64,000 bases of DNA from contig NZ_RCHI01000006.1 of NCBI RefSeq assembly GCF_003664585.1, positions 62,001 to 126,000 on the forward strand, in the 5' to 3' direction. Of the stretch, positions 41,977 to 53,543 are shown in pieces. The stretch comes from Paenirhodobacter hankyongi. Lineage in GTDB: Bacteria > Pseudomonadota > Alphaproteobacteria > Rhodobacterales > Rhodobacteraceae. Made by a program: the position numbers and the translations under genes. The notes below the pieces were generated by a model. That model made no database searches, was not told the origin of the DNA, and saw only the letters and a program-made list of their open reading frames with translations. The stretch's first letter is position 1, and the number at the start of each line of letters is the position of its first letter.

Positions 41977-42381
41977 TCAGGCGGCGGGGGCGGTGGCGAA
42001 GGCGAAGCCCTCGAACTCCCAGCCCAGGATCCCGCCCAGCATGATCTTCACTGGCCGGCCGAGCCGCGCCAGCGCCAGCGCCGCCTGTTCGGCCGCGTTG
42101 CAATGCGGGCCCGAGCAGTAGACGACGAAGAGCGTGTCCGCGGGCCAGCCCGCCAGCCGTTCGGCCGTCAGCTGCCGGTGCGGCAGGAAGATCGCGCCCG
42201 GCACATGGCGGCGGGCATAGGTCTCGGGCGTGCCCATCACATGCAGCAGCACGAACCCCGGATCGGGCAGGGCCATCGCGTCATGCACGTCGTGGCAATC
42301 GGTGTGCAGCGCGCATTGCAGCGCAAGCGGCGCGATCAGGCTTTCGGGCGCGGGGGCGGGGCGGGCAAGGACGGGGTTCAT
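41977..42381 (-). CDS. Rhodanese-domain protein
   Basis: A 134-aa single rhodanese domain. The active-site loop VVYCSGPHCNAAEQAAL contains the candidate catalytic Cys near residue 90, and HVPGAIFLPHRQL near residue 60 is the usual substrate-side motif. No transport signal is seen, so it is probably cytoplasmic. It faces the GlxA-type regulator across 64 bp, so common control is likely. The sulphur donor and acceptor are unknown. Confidence 0.8.
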   Translation of the reverse strand: MNPVLARPAPAPESLIAPLALQCALHTDCHDVHDAMALPDPGFVLLHVMGTPETYARRHVPGAIFLPHRQLTAERLAGWPADTLFVVYCSGPHCNAAEQAALALARLGRPVKIMLGGILGWEFEGFAFATAPAA

Positions 42382-42445
42382 CGGGCTCTCCTTCTCTCGA
42401 TGACCGGATCTTGGCAGCCGGCACCCGCGCGCGTAAGCTGGCAGC

Positions 42446-43453
42446 ATGACAACGATCGCGCAGATTCTGCCAAACCTTGCCTTGCCGCCGATCGGCAACC
42501 CGCGCGTCGCGGTGCTGGCCTATGACGGGCTGTGCACCTTCGAGTTCGGCATCGCGACCGAGATCTTCGGCCTTCCCCGCCCCGAGATGGGGCCGAACTG
42601 GTATCGCTGTGCGACCGCCGCGGCCGATCCCGGGCCGATGCGGGCCGAGGGTGGGCTGCGCATCGGCTGCGATGGCGGGCTGGAGCTTCTGGCGGAGGCC
42701 GGGCTGATCGTGGTGCCGGGCTGGCGCGGCCTTGACGCGCCGGTGCCCGAGGCGCTGATCGCGGCGTTGCGGGTGGCGCATGCGCGGGGGGCGCGGCTCG
42801 CCTCGATCTGCTCGGGCGCCTTCGTGCTGGCCGCCACGGGGCTGCTCGATGGCCGGCGGGCGGTGACGCACTGGCGCTATGCCGAGGCGCTGGCCGCGCG
42901 CTTTCCGGCGGTGCGGGTGGAGCCCGATGTTCTGTTCGTCGACGAGGGGCAGATCCTGACCTCGGCGGGCTCGGCCGCGGGGATGGACCTTGGCCTGCAT
43001 ATCGTGCGCCGCGACTTCGGGGCCGAGGCGGCGAACCTTGTGGCGCGGCGCCTGGTCATGCCCGCCTCGCGCGAGGGCGGGCAGGCGCAGTTCCTGTTGC
43101 GCCCGGTGCCGCGGGCGGGGGAGGGAGGGCGGCTTGCGCCGATCCTCGAGGCGCTGGCGCGGGATCTGGCCGAAACCCCGCCGGCGCGGGCGCTGGCGGC
43201 GCTGGCGGGGATGTCGGAGCGCACCTTCCTGCGCCGCTTTGCCGAGGCGACGGGCACCACCCCCGCGCGCTATCACGCGCAGGCGCGGCTGGCGCGGGCG
43301 GCTGAGCTGCTCGAGTCCTCGGAGGCGCCGCTCGAGGCGGTCGCGGAGGCAGCGGGCTTCGGCTCGGCCGCGGGGCTGCGCCGCGCCTTCCACGCCCGCT
43401 ATGGGCTCTCGCCCGGGGCGTGGCGGCGGCAGTTCGGCCGCGCTCTCAGGTGA
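42446..43453 (+). CDS. GlxA-type AraC-family transcriptional regulator
   Basis: A 335-aa regulator with an N-terminal DJ-1/PfpI-like amidase-type domain (VAVLAYDGLCTFEFGIATEIFGL near residue 15, LASICSGAFVLAATGLLDGRRAVTHW near 118) and a C-terminal AraC HTH pair (ALAGMSERTFLRRFAEATGTTP near 252, then LEAVAEAAGFGSAAGLRRAF). This class senses small nitrogenous compounds. It is divergent from the rhodanese gene and its end overlaps the convergent dctM gene by 8 bp. Confidence 0.88.
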   Translation: MTTIAQILPNLALPPIGNPRVAVLAYDGLCTFEFGIATEIFGLPRPEMGPNWYRCATAAADPGPMRAEGGLRIGCDGGLELLAEAGLIVVPGWRGLDAPVPEALIAALRVAHARGARLASICSGAFVLAATGLLDGRRAVTHWRYAEALAARFPAVRVEPDVLFVDEGQILTSAGSAAGMDLGLHIVRRDFGAEAANLVARRLVMPASREGGQAQFLLRPVPRAGEGGRLAPILEALARDLAETPPARALAALAGMSERTFLRRFAEATGTTPARYHAQARLARAAELLESSEAPLEAVAEAAGFGSAAGLRRAFHARYGLSPGAWRRQFGRALR

Positions 43454-44729
43454 GGAACAGCACCAGCCCCGGCACCAGCGTCAAGAGCGCGATGCGGATG
43501 ATGTCGGCGACGATGAAGGGGCCGAGGCCGCGGAAGATCGTGCCGAGCGCCACGTCCGGCACCACCGAGCGCAGAACGAAGGCATTCAGCCCGACCGGCG
43601 GGGTGATGTAGGAAATTTCCGTCACCACCACCACGAAGATGCCGAACCAGATCAGGTCGAACCCCTGTGCCGCGACGATCGGGTAAAACACCGGCACCGT
43701 CAGCATGATCATCGACAGGCTCTCGAACACGCAGCCGAGCACCAGATAGATCAGCAGGATCAGCACGATCACCCCCCAGCGGTTGCCGCCGAAGGCCTCG
43801 AGAAAGGCCTGGATGTCGCGGGTCATGCCGGAGAGGTTGACATAGTTCGAGAAGGTCAGCGCGCCAAACAGGATGAAGAACATCATCGCCGTCGTCTTCA
43901 TCGTGTCGTAGAGCACGTCGATCAGCGCGCCCCAGCTGAAGCGCCGCGACAGGATCGTCAGAAGCAGGGCCCCGCCCGCGCCCATGCCCGCGCTTTCGGT
44001 GGGGGTGAAGACGCCCAGATAGATCCCGCCCATCACATAGACGAAGAGCAGCAGCGCCCCCGCCGTGCCCTTCAGCGCCAGGATGCGGTCCCTGAGCGGC
44101 AGCTTCGGCTCGACCGGCAGATCGTCCTTGCCCGTGGCCACGGAAAAGCGCACCGCCATCGCATAGCCGAAGATGCCGAGGAGGCCGGGGATGATGCCCG
44201 CAAGGAACAGCTTGCCGATGTCCTGCTGTGTCATGATCCCGTAGAACACCAGGATCACCGAGGGCGGGATCAGGATGCCGAGCGTGCCGCCCGCCGCGAT
44301 CGAGGCGGTGGAGAGCCGGTCGGGATAGCCGAAGCGCCGCATCGAAGGGAGCGCGATGCGCGTCATCGTCGCCGCGGTCGCCATCGACGAGCCGCAGACC
44401 GAGCTGAAGGCGCCGCAGGCGATCACCGTCGCCGTCGCGAGCCCGCCCTTGCGGTGGCGCAGCCAGGCATAGGCGGCATTGTAGAGCTCGCTCGCGATGC
44501 CCGATTGCACCACGAAATTGCCCATCATCAGGAACAGCGGCAGCACCGACAGCGAATAGTCGCGGCCATTGTCGAAGAAGGTCGAGCCGAGCAGCGCCAT
44601 CGCCGGCGCCCAGCCGATGATCGAGATCGTGCCGACGAGCCCCACCGCGGTCAGCGCAAAGGCGATCGGCACGCCGCCCAGAAGCAGCACGAGAAGGATC
44701 GCGATGCCAAGCTGCCAATGTTCCATCAT
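43446..44729 (-). CDS. TRAP transporter large permease (DctM-like)
   Basis: A 427-aa permease with about 12 hydrophobic helices, catalysing Na+-linked uptake of the organic acid delivered by the binding protein. Family motifs include GGVPIAFALTAVGLVG, FSSVCGSSMATAATM around residue 105, TASIAAGGTLGILIPPSVILVFYG and TEISYITPPVGLNAFV near the end. It starts 8 bp after the small permease stop. Confidence 0.9.
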   Translation of the reverse strand: MMEHWQLGIAILLVLLLGGVPIAFALTAVGLVGTISIIGWAPAMALLGSTFFDNGRDYSLSVLPLFLMMGNFVVQSGIASELYNAAYAWLRHRKGGLATATVIACGAFSSVCGSSMATAATMTRIALPSMRRFGYPDRLSTASIAAGGTLGILIPPSVILVFYGIMTQQDIGKLFLAGIIPGLLGIFGYAMAVRFSVATGKDDLPVEPKLPLRDRILALKGTAGALLLFVYVMGGIYLGVFTPTESAGMGAGGALLLTILSRRFSWGALIDVLYDTMKTTAMMFFILFGALTFSNYVNLSGMTRDIQAFLEAFGGNRWGVIVLILLIYLVLGCVFESLSMIMLTVPVFYPIVAAQGFDLIWFGIFVVVVTEISYITPPVGLNAFVLRSVVPDVALGTIFRGLGPFIVADIIRIALLTLVPGLVLFLT

Positions 44730-44736
44730 GTCCCCG

Positions 44737-45282
44737 TCACTTGCGACGCAGGCCGCGCAGCGCGGCGTAAAGGGTGAAGGCCGCGCCGATGGCGCAGCAG
44801 GTCGCGGCCAGATAGCCGAGCGGCGCGATCGGCAGGCGCAGCGAGTTCGTCGCCCCGCCATAGCCCGCGATCTGCCCGGCATAGACCCAGATCCGCCAGC
44901 TGACGACAGACAGCATCGCCGCCGAGACCAGCGCCGCCAGCAGCTCGCGCCAGGGCTGCAGCCGGTCGGGCAGGTGCTCGGTCACGATGTCGACGGTGAC
45001 ATGGTCACGGTCGAGGCTGACCGCCGGCAGGCCGAGGAAGATCACCGCGGCCAGCATCATCTCGGTCAGCTCGGTCGCGCCGGTGATCGGCGCGCCGAGC
45101 AGATAGCGGCCAAGAACGTCGGCCACGGTCAGCCCCATCATCGCCAGCAGCATCGCGCCGCAGATCGCGGCCAGCACCAGCCGCGCGCGGGTGCGGCGCA
45201 CCGGCACGGGCTCGGGGTGGCGGCCCGAGGACGGGTCGGTCTCGGGGGTGCGGAGGAAGACCTCCGCAGCCTTGTCGTTCAC
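44737..45282 (-). CDS. TRAP transporter small permease (DctQ-like)
   Basis: A 181-aa membrane protein with four hydrophobic helices (AAICGAMLLAMMGLTVADVLGRY near residue 35, LTEMMLAAVIFLGLPAVSL near 72, then two more). The start is a GTG that overlaps the binding-protein stop (GTGA at 45279-45282); no ATG is available in the right place. It joins DctM to form the membrane complex. Confidence 0.88.
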   Translation of the reverse strand: MNDKAAEVFLRTPETDPSSGRHPEPVPVRRTRARLVLAAICGAMLLAMMGLTVADVLGRYLLGAPITGATELTEMMLAAVIFLGLPAVSLDRDHVTVDIVTEHLPDRLQPWRELLAALVSAAMLSVVSWRIWVYAGQIAGYGGATNSLRLPIAPLGYLAATCCAIGAAFTLYAALRGLRRK

Positions 45283-46298
45283 TTCGCGGCCTCTTCCTTG
45301 GCGATCTCGTCCTTCAGCATCGCCTCGGCGGCGTTCGCGTCGATCCCGGCCGAGGCGGCCTCGGCGAGCTTTGCGTCGACGAGCGGCTGCAGCGCGGTCT
45401 TCCAGGCGGCGATCTGCGCCTCGGTCGCGGGCTCGATCGCGATCTTGCCTGCCATCGCCTCGCGACCGATCGCATCCTGACGGTCCCACATCTGCCCGGC
45501 CATCCGGGCAAGCGCCTCGCCGGTGACGCTGTCGATCTGCGCCTGTTCCTCGGGCGTCAGGCTGTCCCATTTCGCCTTGTTCATCACGATGTAGAACGAG
45601 GTGTTGAACAGCCCGCCCGGCACCGCCACCGCCTTCTTCAGCTGCGGGATCAGCTTGAAGTAATTCACCGATTCATAGGGGAAGGTGATGCCGTCGGCGA
45701 CGCCCTGGCTGAGCAGCTCGTAGGCCTTCGACGACGGCCCCTCGACCGGCGCCGCGCCAAGCGCCGAGACGATCTCGTGCACGATGCCGCCGCCGACGCG
45801 GATCTTCTTGCCCTGCAGGAAGTCGGGCGAGGAGACGTCGCCGTCCTTCATGAAGATCTCGCCCGGGCCGTGGCTGAACACGGCGAGCACCTTGACCTGA
45901 TCGTATTCGCCGGCGGGCTTGAGGTATTTCTCCCACACCTTCCAATAGGCGACCGAGACGTCCTCGGCGCTTTCGCCAAGGAACGGCAGCTCGACCACGT
46001 TCGTGGTCTTGAACCGGCCGGGGTTGTAGCCCTGCACACCGAAGGTGATGTCGGCGACGCCGTTCACCGCAAAGTCGAAATGCGCGCCGGGCGGCCCGAG
46101 CGGGGCGGGCAGGATCGTCGCCTTCACCTCGCCATGCGTCGCCTCGGCGATCTTCTCGGTCATCGGCACGATCACCTCCGACACCAGCGGATGCGACGGC
46201 GGCAGCCAGTTCGCCACGGTCAGCGTGGTTTCGGCGCCGGCCGGCGCCGCCAGTGCCAGAAGGATCGCGGTGCCGGTGGTAAGAAGGTGTTTGCCCAT
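45279..46298 (-). CDS. TRAP transporter substrate-binding protein (DctP-like)
   Basis: A 339-aa periplasmic receptor with a signal peptide (LLTTGTAILLALAAPAGAETTL). The DctP fold follows, with HPLVSEVIVPMTEKIAEATHGEV near residue 40 and GGIVHEIVSALGAAPVEGPSSKAYELLSQG around 175-205. The ligand cannot be read from sequence; C4-dicarboxylates, oxo acids or similar acids are usual. First gene of the three-gene transporter operon. The 482-bp gap to the CoA-transferase genes (46299-46780) has no convincing gene. Confidence 0.9.
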   Translation of the reverse strand: MGKHLLTTGTAILLALAAPAGAETTLTVANWLPPSHPLVSEVIVPMTEKIAEATHGEVKATILPAPLGPPGAHFDFAVNGVADITFGVQGYNPGRFKTTNVVELPFLGESAEDVSVAYWKVWEKYLKPAGEYDQVKVLAVFSHGPGEIFMKDGDVSSPDFLQGKKIRVGGGIVHEIVSALGAAPVEGPSSKAYELLSQGVADGITFPYESVNYFKLIPQLKKAVAVPGGLFNTSFYIVMNKAKWDSLTPEEQAQIDSVTGEALARMAGQMWDRQDAIGREAMAGKIAIEPATEAQIAAWKTALQPLVDAKLAEAASAGIDANAAEAMLKDEIAKEEAAK

Positions 46299-46780
46299 GT
46301 GTCGGTTCCCTGCTGCATGTCGCCGGTACGTGGCGCGCGGGGGAGCCCCGGCGCGCGTCCGGCATGATCTTCACGACAAGTGTTAGAGCATGAATTCGCA
46401 AGGGTCCATGGCACGGATGCATCCGCAGCATCCCTGTGCCGTTTTGTGCGGCGCTGCACAGTCGGACGGCCGAACCCGCCCTTGCATCGGAGGATGAGAG
46501 GCTTCATGAAGGTGGCCGAGGCGCGGCCGGCAGCGGCGGCACTGGAGGAGAGCGAGGCGCAGCCCGCGGCCGAAATTCCGGCGGCCCGGGAAAGCGCATG
46601 GCGGCATCTTCGGCAGATGGCGGATCCGGTGCGGGTCCTGCGCCCGGCGACGGGCGTCGGCATTTTCGGCCGCGGCGCCCCCGTCGCGGCGAATGGGGAT
46701 GGTCTCCGGGGCGCGCGGGGCCGCACAGAGGGGCACGGCGGAACCGGCAGGGGCCGGGATCGCCGCGGAAAGGATTCTGG

Positions 46781-47431
46781 ATGAAGGGTGCGCTGAAACC
46801 GGAGGCCGCGGCAGAGCGGATTCCCGACGGCTCGAGCCTGCTGATCGGCGGGTTCATGGGGGTGGGCACGCCCGAGCGGATGATCGACGCGCTGGTGGCG
46901 CGGCAGGCCCGCGAGCTGACGGTGATCGCCAATGACACGGCGAATCCCGGGCGCGGGATCGGCAAGCTGATCACCGCGGGCGCGGTGCGCCGCGTCGTCA
47001 CCTCGCATATCGGGCTGAACCCCGAGACCCAGGCGAAGATGCTGGCGGGCGAGATCGCGGTCGAGCTGGTCCCGCAGGGCACGCTGATCGAGCGGATCCG
47101 CTCGGGGGGCGCGGGGCTCGGCGGGGTGCTGACGCCGACCGGGCTCGGCACCGAGGTCGAGGAGGGCAAGCGGGTGATCGAGGTCGAGGGCAAGCGCTTC
47201 CTGCTCGAGCTGCCGATCACCGCCGATTTCGCCCTGATCGGCGCGCATCAGGCCGATTACATCGGCAACCTGACCTATTCCCTGACCGCGCATAACTTCA
47301 ACCCGATCATCGCGCTTGCCGGTCGGGTGGTGATCGCCGAGGCGGAACATTACCTGCCGGTGGGTGCGATCCCCCCGGATGCCGTGAAGACGCCCGGCGT
47401 GCTGGTCGATCACCTGCTGATGCGCGGCTGA
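46781..47431 (+). CDS. 3-oxoacid CoA-transferase subunit A (AtoD/ScoA-type)
   Basis: A 216-aa alpha subunit. CoA-binding and fold motifs are GSSLLIGGFMGVGTPERMIDAL near residue 17, VVTSHIGLNPETQ near 73 and GAGLGGVLTPTGLGTEVEEGK around 105-125. It pairs with subunit B 12 bp downstream to move CoA between acids such as acetoacetate and acetyl-CoA or succinyl-CoA. The exact substrate pair is not determined by the sequence. Confidence 0.88.
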   Translation: MKGALKPEAAAERIPDGSSLLIGGFMGVGTPERMIDALVARQARELTVIANDTANPGRGIGKLITAGAVRRVVTSHIGLNPETQAKMLAGEIAVELVPQGTLIERIRSGGAGLGGVLTPTGLGTEVEEGKRVIEVEGKRFLLELPITADFALIGAHQADYIGNLTYSLTAHNFNPIIALAGRVVIAEAEHYLPVGAIPPDAVKTPGVLVDHLLMRG

Positions 47432-47443
47432 GGAGGAGCAGAG

Positions 47444-48097
47444 ATGAACGCGAAGGAACTGATCGCGCGGCGCATCGCGCGGGAAATCGCGCCCGGGGCG
47501 CTCGTCAACCTGGGCATCGGCCTGCCGAGCCTGGTGGCGCGCTATGTGCCAGCCGAACGGGGCGTGTTCTTCCAGGCGGAGAACGGGGTGATCGGGCTCG
47601 GTGGCCTGCCGCCCGAGGGGCTCGAGAACCCGAGCCTGACCGACGCCGGGGCGGGTTTCGTCGCGCTGGTGCCGGGGGCGGCCTCGATCGACAGCGCGAT
47701 GAGCTTTGCTCTGATCCGCGGCGGCCATGTCGATGCCACGGTGCTCGGCGGGCTGCAGGTCGACGAGGCGGGGCATCTGGCGAACTGGATGGTGCCGGGC
47801 AAGATGGTGCCGGGCATGGGCGGGGCGATGGACCTGGCCACCGGCGCCGCGCGGGTGATCGTCGGCATGCAGCATTCGGCCAAGGGCGAGTCGAAGATCG
47901 TGCGGCGCTGCACGCTGCCGCTGACCACGCTGCGCCGGGTCGATCTGGTGGTGACCGAGCTGGCGGTGATCGAACCGACCGACGCGGGGCTGGTTCTGCG
48001 CGAACGCGCGCCGGGCGTTTCGGTCGAGGCGGTGCTGGCCGAGACCGAGGCGGCGCTGGTCGTGCCGGACGAGGTGCCCGAGATGGTTCTCGCCTGA
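47444..48097 (+). CDS. 3-oxoacid CoA-transferase subunit B (AtoA/ScoB-type)
   Basis: A 217-aa beta subunit that carries the catalytic glutamate in FFQAENGVIGLGGLPPEG near residue 44. Further motifs are VNLGIGLPSLVARYVP near the start and GKMVPGMGGAMDLATGA near residue 125. It follows subunit A in the same operon and GGAGGAGCAGAG precedes ATG 47444. Confidence 0.9.
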   Translation: MNAKELIARRIAREIAPGALVNLGIGLPSLVARYVPAERGVFFQAENGVIGLGGLPPEGLENPSLTDAGAGFVALVPGAASIDSAMSFALIRGGHVDATVLGGLQVDEAGHLANWMVPGKMVPGMGGAMDLATGAARVIVGMQHSAKGESKIVRRCTLPLTTLRRVDLVVTELAVIEPTDAGLVLRERAPGVSVEAVLAETEAALVVPDEVPEMVLA

Positions 48098-48188
48098 GGC
48101 CTGCCCGGGGCCGGGGGCGCGGCGGGACGCCGGCTTGCCCCCGCCCGCCCGGCGTGCTTTGCTTGTGGCGAAACAGAGGAAGACCCCG

Positions 48189-48596
48189 ATGCGCGCCCTG
48201 ATGCTGATCGCCCCGCTCGCCCTTGCCGCCTGCCTGCCGCCTGCCGCCGAGCGCGTGCCGACGCCCGCCGAGGATTACGCGAGCTATTGCGCGGGCTGTC
48301 ACGGCAATGGCCGCGATCCGGGCCCGATCGCCCAGGAGCTGAAGCTGAACCCGACGCCGCTTGCCGATCTGACCACGCTGAACGAGGGCGTCTTCCCCGA
48401 GGCGCGGGTGATGTCGAAGATCGTCGGCTACAAGCAGCACGGCGAGATGGTCGGCGCGCAGGCGGGCGACATGCCCCCCTTCGAGGCGCTGACCGAGGGC
48501 CAGGTGGTGCTTTACGACAGCGGCGACGGCATCCCGACGCCCACGCCGCTGCGGCTGGTCAAGCTGATGGAATACATCAAGGCGATGGAGAAGTGA
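48189..48596 (+). CDS. Class I cytochrome c with lipoprotein-like signal
   Basis: A 135-aa protein. The signal MRALMLIAPLALAACLPP ends in a lipobox-like LAAC, so it is probably lipid-anchored. The heme site is CAGCH (about residues 36-40) and the axial Met is likely in GDMPPFEALT around residue 95. A short electron carrier in the periplasm is probable. The redox partner is not evident. Confidence 0.82.
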   Translation: MRALMLIAPLALAACLPPAAERVPTPAEDYASYCAGCHGNGRDPGPIAQELKLNPTPLADLTTLNEGVFPEARVMSKIVGYKQHGEMVGAQAGDMPPFEALTEGQVVLYDSGDGIPTPTPLRLVKLMEYIKAMEK

Positions 48597-48686
48597 GGCG
48601 GCGGAGCGTAGCTGCAAGGCAATACGCTTTTGCCTAAAGCTTCAAATCAACGATCTGCCGGTCTTGAGTTTGCAAAATGCTTTAAA

Positions 48687-49350
48687 CTAGAAAAACCAAT
48701 CACTTCTTTTTGTGGGAGGGTCTTCTAGGAGCGTGGAATTTCCCAGAGAGGGAATTTGCTTCCCCGGCCTTTTCCGGGCCCAAGTTATGAGTTTTTTAAC
48801 TGCGCAGTGATTTCTGCAAAATGTGTCGTAATCCAGCGCCATGTAGTTGATGTTCTTTTGTTCTGCGTAGTCCTGGTGGATGGCGGAGTCGCGTGGGTCT
48901 ATGACATCTGTATTTAACTTTATCAGAGCTTTTTTATTAGTGTATGATTCTTCGAATAATTCGCTGGATGCGATATTGCGCCAAGATCTTTCCGCGGAAT
49001 TTTGTTTTTTAAATTCCGCAGAAAAGACCCCTTCGTAAAGAGCGTAAGCGTCACATATGAAGGCGCGGATGAACCCTTTTTCTATGGAGGGACTAAGCGT
49101 TTTTGCGGCGTTTCCGCCAGCGTTTTCAGCTTCCGCATTTGCTATGATAAGCGCTGCGTAAACCTCTAGGGCCATACAATAGTGCTTTGCATTGTTCCTG
49201 ATGGCAGAAAAATCACTCCCTGGGAAAACGCCCTCCCAGAGTTCTTTCCAGTTCGTACTGTAGGAGACTGTATAGCTGTCCCCGGACGGGGCAGTTTTCC
49301 CTGAAGGCTCAAGGTAGAGCCTGCGCATTCCAGCTATTGAGCTCTTCCCC

Positions 49351-49358
<8 letters not shown>
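48687..49358 (-). CDS. Orphan AT-rich hypothetical protein
   Basis: A 223-aa protein with no family I recognise. The codon and base use is much more AT-rich than the rest of the window, indicating recent transfer. Helical segments such as YCMALEVYAALIIANAEAEN and KGFIRAFICDAYALYEGVF dominate, with Cys and His scattered in CRNHCAVKKLITWARKR. The start is either ATG 49358 (overlapping the parE stop by 8 bp) or 49328; I kept the longer one. Confidence 0.65.
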
Positions 49359-51309
<1,951 letters not shown>

Positions 51310-51406
51310 GCTGCTCGCTTTCCTTCTTGGGTATGGAGGTCAGGGATAGCGCAGCTTGGGGAGGGGGGGCAAGCAGGGGGGCGCTGCCCCCCGCGGCCGG
51401 TGGCGG

Positions 51407-51445
51407 CCCCCCCGGAGTGTTTCGGCCAAGAAAAAGGCAGCCGGG
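51407..51445 (+). repeat. Dispersed intergenic repeat, copy near parE/gst
   Basis: CCCCCCCGGAGTGTTTCGGCCAAGAAAAAGG follows a GC-rich hairpin region, like the copies at 38485 and 56102. Confidence 0.5.
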
Positions 51446-51486
51446 CCGTTCCGGCTGCCGATGCAGGCAGGGCGGGTATGCGTGGC

Positions 51487-52152
51487 TTACGCGGGCTCGG
51501 CCTCGCGCGTGCTCCACATCTTGCGGAAGGCGGGGCGGTCCTGGCAGAGCTTGAGCCAGCCCGCGACGCGCGGGAAGCGCGCCATCAGCGGCGCGTGGCC
51601 CTGGGCGTAGCGCAGGATTTCCGCCATGTTGATGTCGGCCACGGTGAAGCGGCCGCCGACCATGTGGCTGTGCGCGCCGAGATGGGTTTCGAGCACGGTG
51701 AGCGGCCGGTTCAGCCGGTCGACGGCGCCGGCGATCGCGCCCTCGGCGCCATCGGGCTTGCCGGCGGCAAGGGCGAACTGGATCGCGAGGGCGGGCTCCT
51801 CGATCGAGGTCGCGCCGTAAAGCGCCCATTGCATCATCAGCGCCTCCTCGCGGGCGTCGCGCGGGCTCAGCGGGCCGCCGGCCTTCTTCGCGAGGTAGAG
51901 GTTGATCGCGAGCGACTCGGTCAGCAGCAGGCCGGCGTCCTCCATCACCGGGATAGCGCCCGCGGGCGAAAGCCGCAGGAAATCGGGCGAGCGGGTGTTG
52001 AAGGGCGCGCCCGGGGATTTCGGGTCGATCCCCTTCGCCTCGAGCCGGTAGGCCTGGATGACCGTCTTCAGCTGCCAGGGCAGGCCGAGCTCCTCGAGCG
52101 CCCAGATGTTGCGCGACGCGCGCGAGCGATAGACGCCATAGAGCGTGATCAT
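51487..52152 (-). CDS. Glutathione S-transferase family protein
   Basis: A 221-aa GST. The N-terminal domain begins MITLYGVYRSRASRNIWALEE, with the conserved Ser-type active-site region, and shows LSPAGAIPVMEDAGLLLTESLAINLYLAKK around residues 60-95. A helical C-domain follows with VGGRFTVADINMAEILRYAQ near residue 165. It has no clear operon partner. The substrate is unknown. Confidence 0.88.
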   Translation of the reverse strand: MITLYGVYRSRASRNIWALEELGLPWQLKTVIQAYRLEAKGIDPKSPGAPFNTRSPDFLRLSPAGAIPVMEDAGLLLTESLAINLYLAKKAGGPLSPRDAREEALMMQWALYGATSIEEPALAIQFALAAGKPDGAEGAIAGAVDRLNRPLTVLETHLGAHSHMVGGRFTVADINMAEILRYAQGHAPLMARFPRVAGWLKLCQDRPAFRKMWSTREAEPA

Positions 52153-52319
52153 GGCGGTTCTCCCTGTCCCTGCCTGTTCCGGAGGGGCATCCTGCCCGAA
52201 GCGGACGGGGAACGGAAGGGGGCCCGTGCACGGCGGTTTCGTGACGGTTTCTTGACACGGGTCAAGGACAGTTTCGCTGCCTTGCGGCAAGATCACGCGG
52301 ATCAGACGGAGGGACGCGC

Positions 52320-53348
52320 ATGGAAGATCAGAGCATCGCAGACACGCTGGCGGGGGCAGAGCCGCAGCAGGAGCCCGCACCGGCGGCAGAGGTCGTGCCG
52401 GAGGTGGCGGAGCCGGTCGCGGCGCCCGTCGAGACCGAGCCGGGCGAGGATGCGCTGAAGGGGCCGCAGAGCTTTCCGAAGCTCGATCCGAACGCGATCC
52501 GGCTGGCTTTCGAGAGCGGGAAATACCCCTATCCGCACCGGATGGGCCGCCCCGCCTACGAGAAGGAGAAGGCGCTGTTGCAGGCCGAGCTGCTGAAGGT
52601 GCAGCTCTGGGCGCAGGAGACCGGGCAGAAATTCGTCATCCTCTTCGAGGGGCGCGACGCGGCCGGCAAGGGCGGCACGATCAAGCGCTTCAACGAGCAT
52701 CTCAATCCGCGGTTCGCGCGGGTCGTGGCGCTGAACAAGCCCTCGGACGAGGAGCGCGGGCAATGGTATTTCCAGCGCTATGTCAACTGGTTGCCGACCT
52801 CGGGCGAGATGGTCTTCTATGACCGCAGCTGGTACAACCGCGCGGGAGTCGAACGGGTCATGGGCTTTTGCTCGCCGACCGAATACCTCGAGTTCATGCG
52901 CCAGGCCCCGGAATTCGAGCGGATGCTCGTGCGCTCGGGGATCCGGCTTTACAAATACTGGTTCTCGGTCACCCGCGAGGAGCAGCGCCGCCGCTTCACC
53001 GAACGCGCGAGCGACCCGCTCAAGCGCTGGAAGCTGAGCCCGATCGACCTCGCCTCGCTCGACAAGTGGGACGATTATACCGAGGCGAAGGAGGCGATGT
53101 TCTTCTACACCGACACCGCCGACAGCCCCTGGGTGATCGTGAAGTCGAACGACAAGAAGCGGGCGCGGCTGAACTGCATGCGGCACTTCCTGTCGACGCT
53201 CGACTATCCCGACAAGGACCCGGCGATTGCCACGCCGCCCGACCCGCTGCTTGTGGGGCATGCGAGCCATGTGATCCATCAGGCCGACCATATCCTGGGG
53301 GCCGCGCTGCATCCGGCCACGCGGCGGGTGGTGCCGGCAAAGCCCTGA
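52320..53348 (+). CDS. ppk2: Polyphosphate kinase 2 (PPK2 family)
   Basis: A 342-aa kinase that uses polyphosphate to phosphorylate nucleoside di- or monophosphates. An acidic Ala/Glu-rich leader of about 60 residues precedes the core. Walker A is FEGRDAAGKGGTI near residue 112; the lid and Asp/Arg block is MVFYDRSWYNRAGVERVMGF near 165; and YKYWFSVTREEQRRRF lies around 215. Nucleotide preference cannot be read here. A strong GC hairpin lies just downstream (53360-53398). Confidence 0.9.
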   Translation: MEDQSIADTLAGAEPQQEPAPAAEVVPEVAEPVAAPVETEPGEDALKGPQSFPKLDPNAIRLAFESGKYPYPHRMGRPAYEKEKALLQAELLKVQLWAQETGQKFVILFEGRDAAGKGGTIKRFNEHLNPRFARVVALNKPSDEERGQWYFQRYVNWLPTSGEMVFYDRSWYNRAGVERVMGFCSPTEYLEFMRQAPEFERMLVRSGIRLYKYWFSVTREEQRRRFTERASDPLKRWKLSPIDLASLDKWDDYTEAKEAMFFYTDTADSPWVIVKSNDKKRARLNCMRHFLSTLDYPDKDPAIATPPDPLLVGHASHVIHQADHILGAALHPATRRVVPAKP

Positions 53349-53359
53349 CCGAGGGGGAG

Positions 53360-53398
53360 GGGGCGGGGGCGGCGGTTTCCTGCCGCCGCTCCCGCCCC
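53360..53398 (+). terminator. Terminator-like GC hairpin after ppk2
   Basis: GGGGCGGG-g-GCGGCGG pairs with CCGCCGC-t-CCCGCCCC around TTTCCTG. There is no U run, so termination may need Rho or the hairpin may protect the 3' end. Confidence 0.45.
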
Positions 53399-53543
53399 GG
53401 TTGAAAATCTCGTGAAATCCGTCTCCTGCGGGCTGGACCAGCCGCACGGCGGCATGGCACGTTCCGAAGATGCGATATGTCGCGTCGGAAATGGCGCGCA
53501 GATGCGTATGATCGGGTGCCAGCCCAACAACAGGAGTCGTTGA

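Noticed and set aside
46380-46784. 134-aa plus-strand ORF upstream of the CoA-transferase genes
   Set aside because: The translation becomes Gly/Arg-rich repeats with no family resemblance, and the true operon start at 46781 follows.
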